Below, one piece after another: positions 34,461 to 47,149 of a stretch of DNA of 64,000 nt. The notes below the pieces were generated by a model that was not told the origin of the DNA, searched no databases, and saw only the letters and a list, made by a program, of their open reading frames with translations. This DNA is from Meles meles. Lineage: Eukaryota; Chordata; Mammalia; Carnivora; Mustelidae. How positions within the stretch are numbered: the first letter of the stretch is position 1; every line of letters begins with the position of its first letter. The position numbers and the translations under genes are program-made. The stretch is from positions 163,883,125 to 163,947,124 of the forward strand of contig NC_060069.1 in NCBI RefSeq assembly GCF_922984935.1, in the 5' to 3' direction.

Positions 34461-36384
34461 TCTTTAAAGTGGGTTTTATTATAGAAGACATATTGTTAGG
34501 TCTTGTTTTTTACCCTGTCTTTGACTTTTAATAGGAATGTTTTGACCATTTACATCTATTGTAATTATTGATATGGTTGGGTTTAAATCTGCTCTCTTGC
34601 TATTAAAAAATTATCTGTTCTTTGTTCCTTTCTTTTCTATTAGTTCTGTATTTTTTCATATTCCCTCTTGTCTCCATCACTGACAGTTCCTATCTGTTTT
34701 AATTTTTGTTTTTGTTGTTTTATTATTTTTTTGATGATTAATTACCCGGTATCATTTTAATTCCTTCTGAAGAAATTCTTTGAACATCTCTTGTTGCTTA
34801 AGTTTGCTGGTGTCACATTCCTTTAGCTTTTGTTTATCAGGCAATGACTTTATTTCTCCTTAATTTGGAAGAATATGTTTTTTGGAAGTAAAATTTTAGA
34901 TTAGCAGTCTTTTTTTTTTTTTTCCCAGCACTTAAAAAATTTTGGTTTGACTGTATAATTTCTGATAAGACATCTGTGATAATTCTTATATTTCCTCTTC
35001 TTTACTTAAATTTCTCCTACTTTTTGATATCTCAGTATGGTTTTCATTGTGTTTTTCTTTCTTAAATTTCATTAAGCCTTATCAATCTGCAGGTCTGTTG
35101 GTTTCTATCAAAATTGGGATATTATCTGGTATTTTATGACATTGCAAATATTTTTTCTGTGTCCCTTCCTCTTCACTTCTGGAACTTCTGGTTATGTTAT
35201 ACTACTTGATACTGTCCCACAGATAACTGGGGATTTTTTTTCCTAGTCCTTTTTTCTCTCTGTGTGGCACTGGGTATTTTCTATTTCTGTGTTGTCCAGT
35301 ATCTTTTCTTCTGCATATTTTGTCAGCTGTTGATCTCATTTATTAAATTTTCATTTCTGACATTATATATATATTTATTTCACCTCTATAAGTTCCATCT
35401 GGTTCTTTTTTAAATCTTCTGTTTATCTCCTACTATGTTCATGTTGCCTTTTCAGTATTTGTACATAGGTAAAATAGTTGTCTTAAAATCCTTGTTTAGA
35501 TTGCTCATTATCTCTGCCTTTCACAGTCTGTTTCTCTTGACTGTTCTTTCCTTGTTTTTGGTTGCCATTTTTGTTTATGTGGTTTTTTTTTTTTTTTGTT
35601 TTCTTGTAGATTCAGTAACTTTAATTGGATGGTAGACAACATAAATATTACAGTAAGTGTCTGGATTTTGACATTTTTTACAAGAGTGTTGGACTTTGTT
35701 CTTTCAGGCAGATAGGTTACTTGTAGATCAGCCTGATATTTTTTAAGGTTTAATTTTAAGTATTTTGTGCTGACCGTATTTTTTACTCTAAGGCTAATTT
35801 AGCCCCACTGTTGAGGTGCAGCCCTTCTGCTGTCTCTGTTTATTACTGTGGTGGTTCAGCTGGGGCTCCCAACTCAGACAGGTCAAAAACTATGTCTCCC
35901 AATGCTTTGTTGAGCAATGAAGATTGTTTAGCTTATAATTCTCTGGTCAACTTTCCCTCACTTCATTGACTTCCATGTGTCGCTTAGAATTTGACAACAG
36001 ATGAAGGGGACCCCATGCAGATTTTTGGAGCTCTTTTTATGAGTTGCTCTTCTCTTCAGAGCATTCTGCATATCTCCTCTTCATAATCTCCAACTGCCTC
36101 AGCCTCTAAACTCTGATATGTTTCACCAACTCAGTATGCTGTGATGTTCTGCTTGGGCTCCCCCCCACCCCCACCCTTGCCATGCAGTCTGGAAAGTGCT
36201 TTCACTGAGAAATTCAAGGCAGTTATAAGGCTTTTGACAGGCTTTTTTGGCAGACTGTTGTCTGAAATCAGTTGTTTCATATGTATTTTTTTTCCCCCAG
36301 TTTGGTTGTTCACAGCCAGAGGGTAAGTCCTACCCTGGTTACTTTATTATGGGCAGAAGCAAAGGTCTCTGTCCTTTAAAAAAT

Positions 36385-36710
36385 TTTTTTTTAATTCTTA
36401 AAATTGTAAAATACACACAACAAAATTTACTATCTTAACTGTTTTCAAGTGTACAGCTCAGTGACATTAAGTGTATTCACAGAGCTGTGCAACCATGACC
36501 ACCATCCATCTCTAGAATTTCATCTTGCAAAACCGAAACTCTGTACCCATTAAATAATAACTGCCCATTTGCCCCTCACTCCCAACACAAGGAAATGACC
36601 ATCCTACTTTCTGTCTCTATGAATATGACTGCTCTAGGTACTTCATATAAATGGAATTATATAGGATTTTTCTTTTTGTGACTGGTTTATGTCACTTCCT
36701 TTTACTTTTA
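36385..36710 (-). mobile_element. Antisense L1M 3' UTR fragment
   Basis: 'aaaatacacacaacaaaatt', 'gtgcaaccatgaccaccatc' and 'cttcatataaatggaatta' are classic antisense L1M 3'-end landmarks. Confidence 0.75.
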
Positions 36711-37430
36711 AGGAAAGTATATCATTTGGTCTTTGATTGTAATGTTAAGATAATGGTTTGCAATACTCAGAATGTTTAAGCCAAGAACCAATGGTGTCAG
36801 AGTGGGAGGAAGATATGTTGGTGTGGGTTTTTAAATTCGTTTGTTTTTTCAGTTGGGGATTGACTTTTGTTTTTATTTTATAGCTTGACATGCACTTAAC
36901 CTCATGTAAGATTCTTTATAAATGTTAAGGATGAAAAATTGAACTACAGTACTGCCCACTCATATTCTTTTGGTTTAAAGGACATTGTATGTTCACTGAA
37001 CTCAGTGATTCTCTGATTCTCTTATAAGTTAAACTTATGTCTTTCCCTGCAAATGACACCATCTGAACTGCCTAAGTTTCATGAATTCTTATCTCTTAAT
37101 TGCACGTACTTCTGCAGGAACTTATTTTCAACAAGCTTTCATGTAAAGAACTCTGTTGATTCTCATGGTATCCCTCTTTAAGATTTAGTATCACCTCCTT
37201 GAGAATTCTGTCCTGAGTCCCATCCAGTATAGAATTTGCCATTCCACTGTGGTATTCTAAATATTTGTCTATGATCTCCTGTTAAAATCCTGTGTACTTA
37301 CGATGTTTATGTCTCTCCCTATAAGTCCTATTCCCTAGATCTCCTTATTTTGCTGTATCTAATCCTAAGTAGAGATCCATTTAGGGAAGAAAAGGCATCA
37401 TTATCCTCAATTATAGTTGAAGTTAGTGAC
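36711..37430. other. Unassigned sequence
   Basis: No recognised repeat or open frame. 37080-37430 may already be diverged sequence upstream of the L2 fragment. Confidence 0.35.
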
Positions 37431-37439
37431 TCACCTAAG

Positions 37440-38570
37440 TCTCAGGTCTACATTTATTGTCTCTAATTCCTTCCTGTTCTTTCTTGAACCCACTGCACCT
37501 GGATTTTTCGCTGTTACTTCACAAAAACAGCTTTGTCAGAATCACCAAAGACAACTTTGACTTTGCCACATCTAATGGTCAATTCTCAGTCTTCTTCTTA
37601 CCTGACTTTTCAGCAGCATCTGAATCCAGGTTTTCACTCCTTCCTCTTTAAGAACACTTTTTTTTTTTTTTTAAGGATTTTATTTATTTATTTGACAGAG
37701 AGAAATCACAAGTAGGCAGAGAGGCAGGCAGAGAGAGAGGAGGAAGCAGGCTCCCTGCCGAGCAGAGAGCCGGACGCGGGACTCGATCCCAGGACCCCGA
37801 GATCATGACCCGAGCAAAGGCAGAGGCTTAACCCACTGAGCCACCCAGGCGCCCAAGAACACTTTTCTTTACTTGGCTTCTAGGACACCTTCTATCCTAA
37901 CTTTACTTCTAGCTCTCTGACTGCTTCTTCTCAGTATGTTTTTGCTGGCTCCTTCCCATATCTCAGTCCTCATGGGAGAGCCCAGAGTTTACTCTTCTCT
38001 TTCTACCTCATTCCCTTAGTGATCCCACGTAGTTTCACAGCTTTAAATACCACCTCTAGATTTTAAGTATATCTTTCCAGCCTGAACCTCAGCCCCTAAA
38101 CTCCAGGCTCATAGTCATCTGCCTACCTAACACTGCTATTTGGCTGTATCATGGACAATTCTTTCTTCATATTTGAAAAACAACCCAATCATCGTTCTTT
38201 CCCCTGACCTTACTCCTTCCTCAGCTTTCTCTGTACCTGTTGGTATCAACTCCATTCTTCCACTTGTTAGGCTAAAACGCTGGTCATCATCTTTGATTCC
38301 TTGCTTTCTCTCATGCCCCATGTCTAATATACCTGCAGATGTACTCTGCACTTTCTTCACAATATATTCAGGATTTAATTACTTCTTACCACTTCAACTG
38401 CTAACAGCCTGAACCCAAATCACCTTTATCTTTCACCTGGATAATTTCATTAGCCTTTTAACAGGTCTCCTTTTGCTTCAGTTTTTGCCTAGTTACAGGT
38501 GATTATCTCCATAGTGGCCAGAGTGCCCTTTCTAGAAATGTAGATTACTTCCCTTTCTGGGAAAATGGAG
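37440..38570 (+). mobile_element. LINE-2 (L2) reverse-transcriptase fragment, split by a SINE
   Basis: Sense L2 at 37440-37660 and 37866-38570. The first part translates (frame of 37457) with GQFSVFFLPDFSAASE, a mutated form of the CR1/L2 reverse-transcriptase block around the catalytic DLSAAFD. After the SINE it continues with 'acttggcttctaggacacc', 'cacagctttaaataccacc' and 'tcacctggataatttcatta'. Frames are broken. Ends are approximate because L1 begins near 38570. Confidence 0.72.
37661..37854 (-). mobile_element. Carnivore tRNA-Lys SINE, young type
   Basis: Antisense copy inside L2. Duplication AAGAACACTTT at 37650-37660 and 37855-37865. Body and head are close to consensus. Confidence 0.95.
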
Positions 38571-41540
38571 TTGATGTGCTTTCCCCCATTTCTACCACTA
38601 AGTAAAACTAAAGATCTTGGACATTATATATAAAACAAATGCAGACTCTGATGATGAGAAGAAAGACCAGCTAGAGGCCTCAGGACATAAGGAATGACAT
38701 AACAGTGAATTCTCTGAGTGTTCTTTTTGTCTTAAACATCTTATCCTCAAATTTGAGAAGATGGTAACCCATAAATACCAATGGATGCAGAAAACAAAAA
38801 CAAAAGCAAAAAATGCAATAGAAGTGTGCTTCCTTTAGCCAAAGGACCAGGAAAGAGACAACCCTAGCAAAACAGAAAACTTTTAGACAATAACTGCTTT
38901 ACTCCAGTTCTTTCATCTTCTTCTGGGACTTTGATGACATGATTATTTTATTTTTCACAAGATAGAAGAGAACACTTAGCAATTCTTTTTATAAAGTTAT
39001 TATTGCCTGGATATTAAAACCAGAAAAAAGAAATAAAAAAACAGACCAATATCCTTTATGAATATAGATGCAAAAATCCTTAGCAAAATGTTTGCAAACA
39101 GAATCAGCAATATATACGAAGAATTGTATAATGTCAAGGATGCAAGTTTGTGTCAATATTTGAAAGTCAATGTAATATACTATATTAACAGACTAAAGAA
39201 GAAAAAGTAAATGATCATATCACTCAATTAAATGAAGCATTTGACAAAATCCAACATCGTATAAAGACTCTCAGAAAACCAGGAATAGAAAAGTTACTCA
39301 ACTTGATAAATAGCATCTACAAAAATCTACAGCTAATATCATTCTTAAAATGAAAGACTGAATGTTCTCTGCCTAAGATCAGTAACAGGACAAGGATACC
39401 TGCTCTTATTTCATATGATGCTGGGAGTTCTAGACTATTCAGTTAAGAAAACAAAAAAACTAAAGGCTTACAGATCAGAAAGGATGAAATAAAACTGTCC
39501 CTGTTTGCAGATGGCATGATTATGTAGGTAATCCCAAGGAATTTACAAAGCAAAAACAAAACAAACTAGAATTAATAAGTGAGTTTAGTAGTGTTGCATA
39601 ATACAAGATAAACACACAAAAATCAGCTTTATTTTTGCATGTTATTATTAATGAATATGTGGACACCAAAATTATAGTTCCTGAAAATAAACGCCTAGGT
39701 AGAACTTGTAACAAAACATTTATAGAACTTTTATTCTGTAAAACACAAAACCCTAATGAAAGAAATAAAAGTAGATGTATTTAAATAAATGGAGAGACAT
39801 ACCATGTTCATGGATCGGGAAATTCAACATAGTAAAGATGACAATTCTCCCCAAATTGTTATACAGGTTTAATGTAAACTCTGTTAAAATCACAGCAAAA
39901 GTTTTTATAGATGTACACAAGTTGATTATAAAATACATATGGAAAATAAAGGAATTAGAGTAGCTAAGACAATTTTGAAAAGGAAGAATAAAGGGGGATG
40001 GATCAGTCTGTCTAATTTCCAGATTTTATAGCCATCGTAATCAAACTTTGTGGTCTTGACAGAAAGATAGACACCAAGATCACTGAAGCAGTACGGGGAA
40101 CCTAGTGTAGAAAATAGTATAGAGAATCACATCAATATGCCCATATTGACAAAAACCCAATATGACTTTTGCAAAATTATCTTCTGAAATGATTTTGAGA
40201 ATTGCAAAAACAATTCAAGGGAGAAAGGATAGCTTTTCCAACAAATAGTGCTGGAGCAATCAAACATCCATAGGCAAAAAAAGAAATTTAATCTAAGTCT
40301 CACACCTTCTATAAAAATTAACTTAAAATGTATTACATACTCAAATATAAAAACATAAAACTTAGAAAAAATAGAACAAATGTTTTCATTTTAGGGCAAA
40401 GTTGGGCAAAGAGTACTTAGACTTGGCACCAGACCTCATCTTTAAGAGAAGAAGTAATATATTGGATTTCATGAAAATTAAAACCTTTTTGTCTGCAATA
40501 GAAAAAGGAGGATGAAGAGACAAGCTACAAACTAGGAGAAATACTTGCCAATCACATATCCGAGAGAAGACTGATAATGGAATATATAAAGGATTATCAA
40601 AACTCAACAGTAAAAAACCAAACAATTCAACTAGAAGCTGCACAAAAGACATGAAGATGAAATTTCACCAGAGAGACATAGATGGCAGATAAGCGTGTGA
40701 AAAGATGCCCGATATCGTGAACCATTCAAGAAGTACGAATTAAAACCACAATGAGATGTTACGACACACGCGTCAGAGTGGCTATGATGAAACAAGTAGT
40801 GCGGATAGCAGATTATGGGGAGGATATGCAGGAACTGGGTCTCGCACATGCCTGGTGGGGATGTAAAATGGTACAGGCACTCTGCGAAGCAGTTTGGCAG
40901 TTTCTTATAAAATTAAACTTGTAACTACCACACAATCCAGCAATAAAAGCTCCTGGGCATTTATCCCAGAGAAATGAAAACTATGTTCACACAAAAGCTA
41001 TTCACAAATGTTCACAGTAGGTTTATTTGAAAGCCAAAATCTGGAAACAACCCATATGTTCTTCAGTGGGTGAACAGTTAAACAAACTGTGGCACATCCA
41101 TTCCATGAAATGCTCCTCAGCAGGAAAAACGACTGAACTGTACCCATGGGGTAACCTGGGTGGATCTCCAGAGAACTGGGGTGACTGAAGAAAGCCAACC
41201 CTAAAAGGTTGTATACTGTGTGATTCCATGCATTTAATATTCTTGAACAGGAAGATTATAGAAGTGGAGGACAGATTAGTGGGTGCCAGGGTTTCAGCAC
41301 AAGATGGGGGTGGGAGGTTGTGCCTATAGACGAGAACCACCAGGGACCCTTGTGGGGATGGAAGTGCTCTACGTCGTCACCGCACCAGTGTCGGCATCAG
41401 GCTCTGATTGTTCTGCCACCTTGTAAGATGTCACCACTGGGGGTCTGGGGTAAGGGTATATGGATTATCTCTGCATTATTTCTACAGCTGCGTGTGAATC
41501 TACAGTTAACTCAAAATCAACAGTTTAATAAAAAAAAATA
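38571..41540 (+). mobile_element. Sense L1M, ORF2 to 3' end
   Basis: The RT region is at 39000-39900 ('ccaatatcctttatgaatat', 'atttgacaaaatccaacat'). The late ORF2 is at 40400-40900 ('aattaaaaccacaatgagat') and the 3' end at 41400-41535 ('ctgcgtgtgaatctacagtt', then A9). 38571-38890 looks like an L1 5' region ('gaccagctagaggcctcag'), which implies a large internal deletion. Many stops; not functional. Confidence 0.72.
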
Positions 41541-41795
41541 TAGGTTAGATCCTGCCTTCCCTCTGTCCCAAACTCTCCAGAGTCTTTCTTCCCTGTGCCT
41601 CTCGTAGCAAAAGGCAAAGTGGTACCAAGCTTCTCATGACCCGGTCTCTGCAGGCTCTAGCCCCAGCTGACTTCGTTTAACTACATCGGCATCCTTGCGG
41701 TTCCTCACACACCAAATGCATAGTCAAAACTGAAACTCATTTTACTCCCCCTTTTACTTTGGTTTCGAGGAAACTTACATTTTGAGGCAAACAAT
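41541..41795. other. Unassigned; possibly more L2
   Basis: 'gatcctgccttccctctgtc ... ctccagagtctttcttccctg' resembles the sense L2 'aaccctccagtggcttccc' region and would continue the 37440-38570 L2 after the L1 insertion. Confidence 0.45.
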
Positions 41796-42780
41796 TTTTA
41801 AATTCAAATTTACGGAGTACCTTCCAAGGGCCAGGCCCTATTCTAGGTGCTTGGGTGCTGTCAGTGCTCAGGTCAGATAGAAACCCCTGCCCCTGGGAGC
41901 CGAATGCCCTGCTGGGGAGGCGTGAACGGGGGCTACATAGTAAAGGAGTGTGCTGTCACAGAGGACAGAGCAGGGCAGGGGAGATTGGGAGAGCTGGCCT
42001 TGGGAGGGCCGGGCTCTTCTTGAGCCAGGGACACCTCAGGACAGACTTGGGACAGGCAAGGGCGTTAAATGGGTGGGTATCTGGGGAAGAATGCCCACGA
42101 GGCAGGAAGGTGGCTGCAGATGCCAGAGACGGCAGGAGAGAGAGGGTGGCGGAGCGGAGGGGAGGGCGGGGCGATGGTGGCTGAGAGCTGAGGGCAGTGG
42201 GGCAGGGAGGGTGAGCAGATCTTGATGGGCTTTGTGGGCCAGTGGGGGAATCTGACTTCCACTCTGTGGAAACGAGGCAGCTATTGTAGGGTTTGGTGCA
42301 GAATGGTGACGTGCATGGATTTAGGTTCTCACAGGACGACTCCGCTGCTCGTTCAGGCTGTGAGGGCAGAAGAAGCCCATCGGGGTCAGCAGGTTGGCGT
42401 GGGAAAGGGTGATGGCGGTGCGCACAGAGCGGTGGGGTGGGAAGGGTCGGATGCGGATATAGCGGGCGGTGGGGGTCACAGGGCTAGCTCACAAGTGCCG
42501 ATGTGTGCCATGAGAAGGGTGCTGGAAAGCGGGCATTCGGTGGTCAGGAATGAAGAAACTGTCGGGGCCTTGGGTTGGGAAGGGTGGGAGGCTAGAGGTT
42601 CCTGTTTGGACGTGTCATAGTGGAGGGAGGAACAGGCCATTTTCCGTGGGTTGGGGTTTGGAACTGCATTAGATGGGTAGATAGGGTTACCAAAGGGGAC
42701 CCAGAGGGACAAGGACCTGGGACTGAGGCTGGGAGGTCTGAGGCAAGAGGTCAAGGAGAAAACCCACTTTCACCAGAGTA
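41796..42780 (-). mobile_element. Antisense LINE-2, long and GC-rich
   Basis: The plus strand reads as L2 complement in order. 'gggccaggccctattctag' near 41829 is the 3' end. 'atctggggaagaatgccca' follows near 42080, then 'gatgggctttgtgggccag' near 42222. Next are 'ggcagctattgtagggtttg' near 42277 and 'gaatggtgacgtgcatgg' near 42300. This explains the purine-rich open frames of 91-132 codons on the plus strand. Confidence 0.65.
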
Positions 42781-42819
42781 AATGAGAAGAGCAGCTCGTC
42801 AGGTGGCAGGTGGAGGGAC

Positions 42820-43640
42820 ACGTGTCAGACGTGGGGAACACTCGAGAGGACACTGGCGGCAGGACTGGGGCAACATGGAGTGGCTGCGGCTGGGCGAAGG
42901 GCAGGCAAAGCCGAGCGGAGCCAGCGGAGGCAGCGAGGGCGGCGGTCATGTTTCCCACCACAAGAATGAGGGCTCGTGGCGGCGGCTGGTGCGAGCAGCT
43001 CACCGTCGCTGTGCTCGGCCAGCGTGCTCCCAGCTGGCGGCTGCGGGGCGCCTCCTGTCCCCGGCCGCCCACACCTCCTCCGACATAGGCGCCCGCAGCG
43101 GCTCCCAGGGAGCGCGGTCTGCAGCCGAGGCCGTCATCAGATATGGGAAGAAGGTAGACATGGAGACATAAAACACTGTCTGAATGAAGGGCAATCGTAT
43201 TTGAAGTAATTTGAAGATTGACAGGAAATTCATAAAGGGGATATGGAGTTCCATTTACAGCAGCGGGAGATTGCGTTGTCCAGAGCTTCCTGACCTCTGG
43301 AAGAACAGAAGTTGCTGCTGGCAGGGTTCCCAAACATGAAAATGTAAAATGGAATTGAATAATCTCTCCTAAATCAATTTTGTGAGCCAAATGACCTACA
43401 GAGGGATGTGATACAGTGCAGGTAGACGACACAGCGCTCCCTCTGCTGAATGCATCACGACCACGGATGGCGGAGATGACCGGATACTGCCGGCCGTGGT
43501 TCCCGGGAGTCTGGTGACGCCCTTTCCTGGGCCTCCCGAAGCCGTCCCGGGGGAGCGTGCCTCCTCTGCGGGCTTCGGGGAGCTGACGGCGTCATCTGGC
43601 AGCGGGGTGCCTGGGGCAGGTGTGAGGGGTGCTCTGGCCC
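42820..43640. promoter_or_regulatory. CpG-island-like patch (two lobes)
   Basis: By hand count there are about 33 CpG dinucleotides in 42840-43140, near the number expected from its roughly 70% G+C. About 17 occur in 43440-43610. CpG elsewhere in the window is strongly depleted. The gap 43160-43400 is ordinary AT-richer sequence. It could be an unmethylated promoter or enhancer. It could also be a local GC-rich duplicate or ageing L2-linked sequence. No TATA box or start site could be assigned. Confidence 0.45.
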
Positions 43641-45545
43641 TGAGGGGAGGCCTCCGCCTCCGGTAGCATTGGCTGTTGCCATCTGTGAGGCGTGGCTCTG
43701 GCCTTTGCTTCCTGCTGTCCTTTCCGCCGTCAGCCAGGGGCCGTAGTTAGTTGTGGGGACGAGCAGGGACGCCGCTGCTGGCACTAAGTTCCCGGACTGT
43801 CTTCGACTGGAGTCTCACCTGCGCAAGGGCTGTGGGCACTGTGGTGCTTTGCTTTAGTGGTGCAGTTAGCCTGGGCACTGCCGGAGGCAGACTGGGGGGC
43901 CCGGTGGCGGGGGACCAGCCAGGGCCATAGCAGGCAAGGTGCGTGGGATGCTCGTGTGGCCCGTCCTGAGCTCACTCTGCTGCACGGTCCCCCTGTGCAC
44001 ATGGACAGAAGATGTCTCAGCGCTTCTTCGGGAGCATGGCAGTTAGTGGCTGTGTTTTTTATTAGATTCTCAGGATGACTGAGCACAAGTTTCCCCCTGG
44101 TTTCATGCGTTCAAGGCATGTCAGAGCTTTCCCGGCTGTGTGGTTGGCAGAGGCAGCGCCTGCCGGTGTGGACCTGCGCTGGGGACACCTGGGCACCCTG
44201 GTTGCCACGAGCCAGGAGTCTGGAAGTGTTTTCTGTAAAGGCCCGCAGAGTAGATAGTGTAGGTATGCGGGCTAAGTGTGGTCTTTTTTATGTTCTTCTC
44301 CCCCTTCACCCTTTGAAAATCATAAAACCATTCTTATCTCATAGGTGGGACACAAGCAGGTGGCAGGCTGTGGCTCACTGACCCCTGGGTAAGCCAAGCG
44401 GGCAGAGAAATGTCAGCTTGGCCTTAGCTTCACTAATTTGGTCCACTTAGGAGTGGCGGAGGCACAGAGAATGTTCTGGTGTTGGGACCCGCCACTGCTT
44501 TTGTCTGCATGCATACTGTCTGCCCGCCTTAAAGACTCACCCACCATTCCCGGACGACCGCTGTCCAGGCAGCCCCTTGCGCCATCCTGTTAGCAGTGCT
44601 GTGTTTCACAGAGTCCACCTCGCTACTGCGGGACCGTTGCTCCTTGCTTCTGGAACAGTGCTTCTCCACCCTGACTGCACAGGACAGTCACCTGGGGGGC
44701 CTTTGCGGTGTGACAGTGCAGTTGGGCCTCGGCACAGCTAGGAGACTGTTCGTGCCTTCTGCTGTGTGCTGCCTGGGTGCCCGAAGGGGCCGGTTTCATA
44801 GTAGCCAGAGTCCAGCATGCCGGCATGAGGAAAGAGCTCGCTCTTGCCCCTGGTGTGGGCTTTTCCCTTCCGTCCCCAATGCCCTTACCCCTCCACCCGG
44901 TTCCTGCTCTGTTCCCCCAGCCCCGTCCCTCTCCCCCACACAGTCAGTGCTCTAGAATGAGGAAGTTTTGGTTTAATCAGCAAGTACTGGTTCAGTTAGC
45001 ACAAACTCCAAATGGCATGGGCTGGCCTTTTAGCTGCTTAGATGATGTTGTAGCCCAGAGGAGGGAGGCAGGGCTGGTCACCCTGAACACGGGGGTGAGC
45101 TCACCGGCTTTTGGAAGATGTTAGAAAATACCACTGAATTCCTCCTCTCTTTTTTCTTCAATTTGATACTGTTCCAGTTCCCAGTGGGACTTACAACTAG
45201 GAATTGGGTGTTTATTAAAAAAAAAACAAAAACCCACAATATTTACTTCTGCAAACTTTGATCTAATAGAGGAAAAGTCCTCAGAGGGAGGTCGGTAAAA
45301 AGACGACAGAAAAGACGACAGAAAAGCTCATGGTTATGAGACTGGTCAGCACACTTGCTTTCTTTCATTTTTTACCACTTTTATTTCTAGGCCCCTGAAA
45401 CCAGTCTGTTTACTCTTCCTGCTGACTGAATGTGCGTACATGTTATTAATAGCAGGAGTGGGAAAGAAAGCGTGCTCTTTGCTCTGAAATATTCCCTCAT
45501 AGAAACCTTGAAATTGAAATACTTTTTCATCTCTAGGGATCTAGG
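43641..45545. other. Unassigned GC-rich sequence with one MER5-like end
   Basis: 44655-44720 ('cagtgcttctccaccctgac ... agtcacctggggggc') resembles the left end of a MER5A/hAT-Charlie element in sense. Elsewhere no element or exon is recognised. Open frames of 100-119 codons lack motifs. Confidence 0.4.
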
Positions 45546-45548
45546 CCA

Positions 45549-45900
45549 GTGTTTCTCAAACTTTAATGTGCACGTGAGGCACATGGGAATTCTAAAATGC
45601 AGAATGGGATTCTAAAAATGCAGATTGTGGGGTGCCTGGGTGGCTCAGTTGGTGAAGCATCTGCCTTTGGCTCAGGTCATGATTCCAGAGTCCTAGGATC
45701 AAGCCCCGCATCAGGCTCCCTGCTCAACGGAGAGCTTGCTTCTCCCTCTGCCTCTGCCACTCACCCTTGCTCTGTTCTCTCTCTCTCAAGTAAATAAATA
45801 AAATCTTTTAAAAAAAATGCAGATTGTGATCCAGTAGGTTTGAGGCCTGTGACTCTGCATTCCCAGTGAGCTCTTCTGGCCCCATTTTTAGAGGCTCTGG
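45549..45900 (+). mobile_element. MER5A-like hAT-Charlie MITE, split by a SINE
   Basis: 'cagtgtttctcaaactttaa' at 45549 is the terminal inverted repeat and adjacent sequence, followed by 'tgcagattgtg' before the SINE. After it come 'tccagtaggtttgaggcctg' and 'tctgcattcccagtgagct'. Two short direct repeats ('gcagaatgggattctaaaa', 'tgggaattctaaaatgca') in the left part look like internal slippage. Confidence 0.75.
45630..45812 (+). mobile_element. Carnivore tRNA-Lys SINE
   Basis: Sense copy inside the MER5-like element. Perfect 16-bp duplication AAAAATGCAGATTGTG at 45614-45629 and 45813-45828. Confidence 0.96.
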
Positions 45901-47145
45901 GCCATTGCATATGATCCTCCTCTGAGGCATAATTAGATTCCAGAGGGCAGTTGGCAGTTGTAGTTGTATTATTAGGAGCATGGGACTCCAAATGATGGAG
46001 GTGATCATCCTGTTACACCCTGTGCTGCCTGCCTATTAGGCTCCTAGAGGTGGATCAGAGAGTGGGGCTGTCACTGGCTTGTGCAGACAGGGGCAGTGTC
46101 AGAGGAATGACACACCGAACCGTCTGCCAGGCTGCAGTGCTGCGCACCCACACCTGCTGCCTGTGACTGCTCATGCAGCCCCGGGAAGCTGGCGGCCCCT
46201 AGGTGAGGAAGACAGGGAGACAGAGAGGTCTAGGGGCTTACCCCTGGTGAATGTGTCAAGATTCAGCCCGGCTTCTCTGGGTGCTGAGCCTGGCCCTGCT
46301 TCACCCGTGAGTAACAGTCATGGTGGTTGTGTGTGGAAGGAGCGCACTTAGGATCCCAGCTCTGTTCCTGTGAGGGCAGGGATGGAGCTCCACACCAGAA
46401 GGGGTTCCCGCAGAGGCTAGGGCACCTTGTGGGAGGAGGTGGCCCTGGGAGGATGCCTGAGGCAGTCAGGTCAGGTGACTTCTGAAAGTCCCCTCTGGTT
46501 CTCCTCCTGGGAGAGACTTTTAGAGCCCTGAACAACAAACCCCGTGTTGGTCGAGAATCCAGGGAGGGGACTATTCCTGTTTTCCTGCTTCAGGTTTGAG
46601 AACTGTAGAACTTTTGGAAACTGAATGGGGATTTTCCTAATACTTGGTAAGCAAAGGGAAAATGATCACTTGCAAAATGTAGTTTTATCTAAGTAATCTT
46701 AATGAAAATAGAAAAATAAAATCAGTGTCTCATTTGAGTCAAAAAAGAAAAGCCAGCAACTCTAGCTTATGTGTGTGTGTGGGGGGGGATTTAATATAGT
46801 AAAGGGTTAATCCTTTCAAAGGTTCAGAAATACTTTTAGGGAATTAATGTCCAGGATCTAATGGCATATTGATGATTGTGATGCATGTGGTTCTGTAAAA
46901 GCTTTTAGACCCTGGCTCTGTTTCAAGGGCACAGATTCAGAATGACTCCTGATCCTTCTCCATGTAGGAAGAATCCTCAGGAGCGCTTGCACTGTTCACA
47001 AAAATGTCTGCTCCACGAAAGAGCTCTGCTCGCAGCCGGGCGAGGCCCTTGCTGGCAGGCCCCTTTGCTGTAAACCTGGCTGTGCGCAGAGGCCACGGGG
47101 CCTGCAGCAGAGCGCAGCGTGGAAGGGGAAGCCAGCCCCCGCTTT
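45901..47145. other. Unassigned sequence
   Basis: No gene or clear repeat. A short (GT)n-(G)n run lies at 46771-46789. Confidence 0.4.
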
Positions 47146-47149
47146 GGTG

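Larger units (their letters stand above)
29118..36380 (-). mobile_element. Long antisense L1M (3' UTR to 5' end)
   Basis: Collinear antisense L1. 3' UTR/ORF2 end is at 29118-30600, ORF2 RT region at 31240-32860, ORF2 upstream at 33785-34290, and 5' region at 34465-36380 ('aggcaatgactttatttctcc', 'acttgatactgtcccacaga'). It is interrupted by SINEs (30619, 31004, 32119, 34292) and by another L1 tail (32862-33784). No frame survives. Confidence 0.72.

Noticed and set aside
42770..43432. 220-codon minus-strand ORF
   Set aside because: It spans the CpG-rich patch, where stop codons are rare by composition. The opposite strand is equally open, and no motif is seen.
44596..44955. 119-codon plus-strand ORF
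   Set aside because: It starts in a MER5-like element end and continues in GC-rich sequence with no motif or splice signals that stand out.
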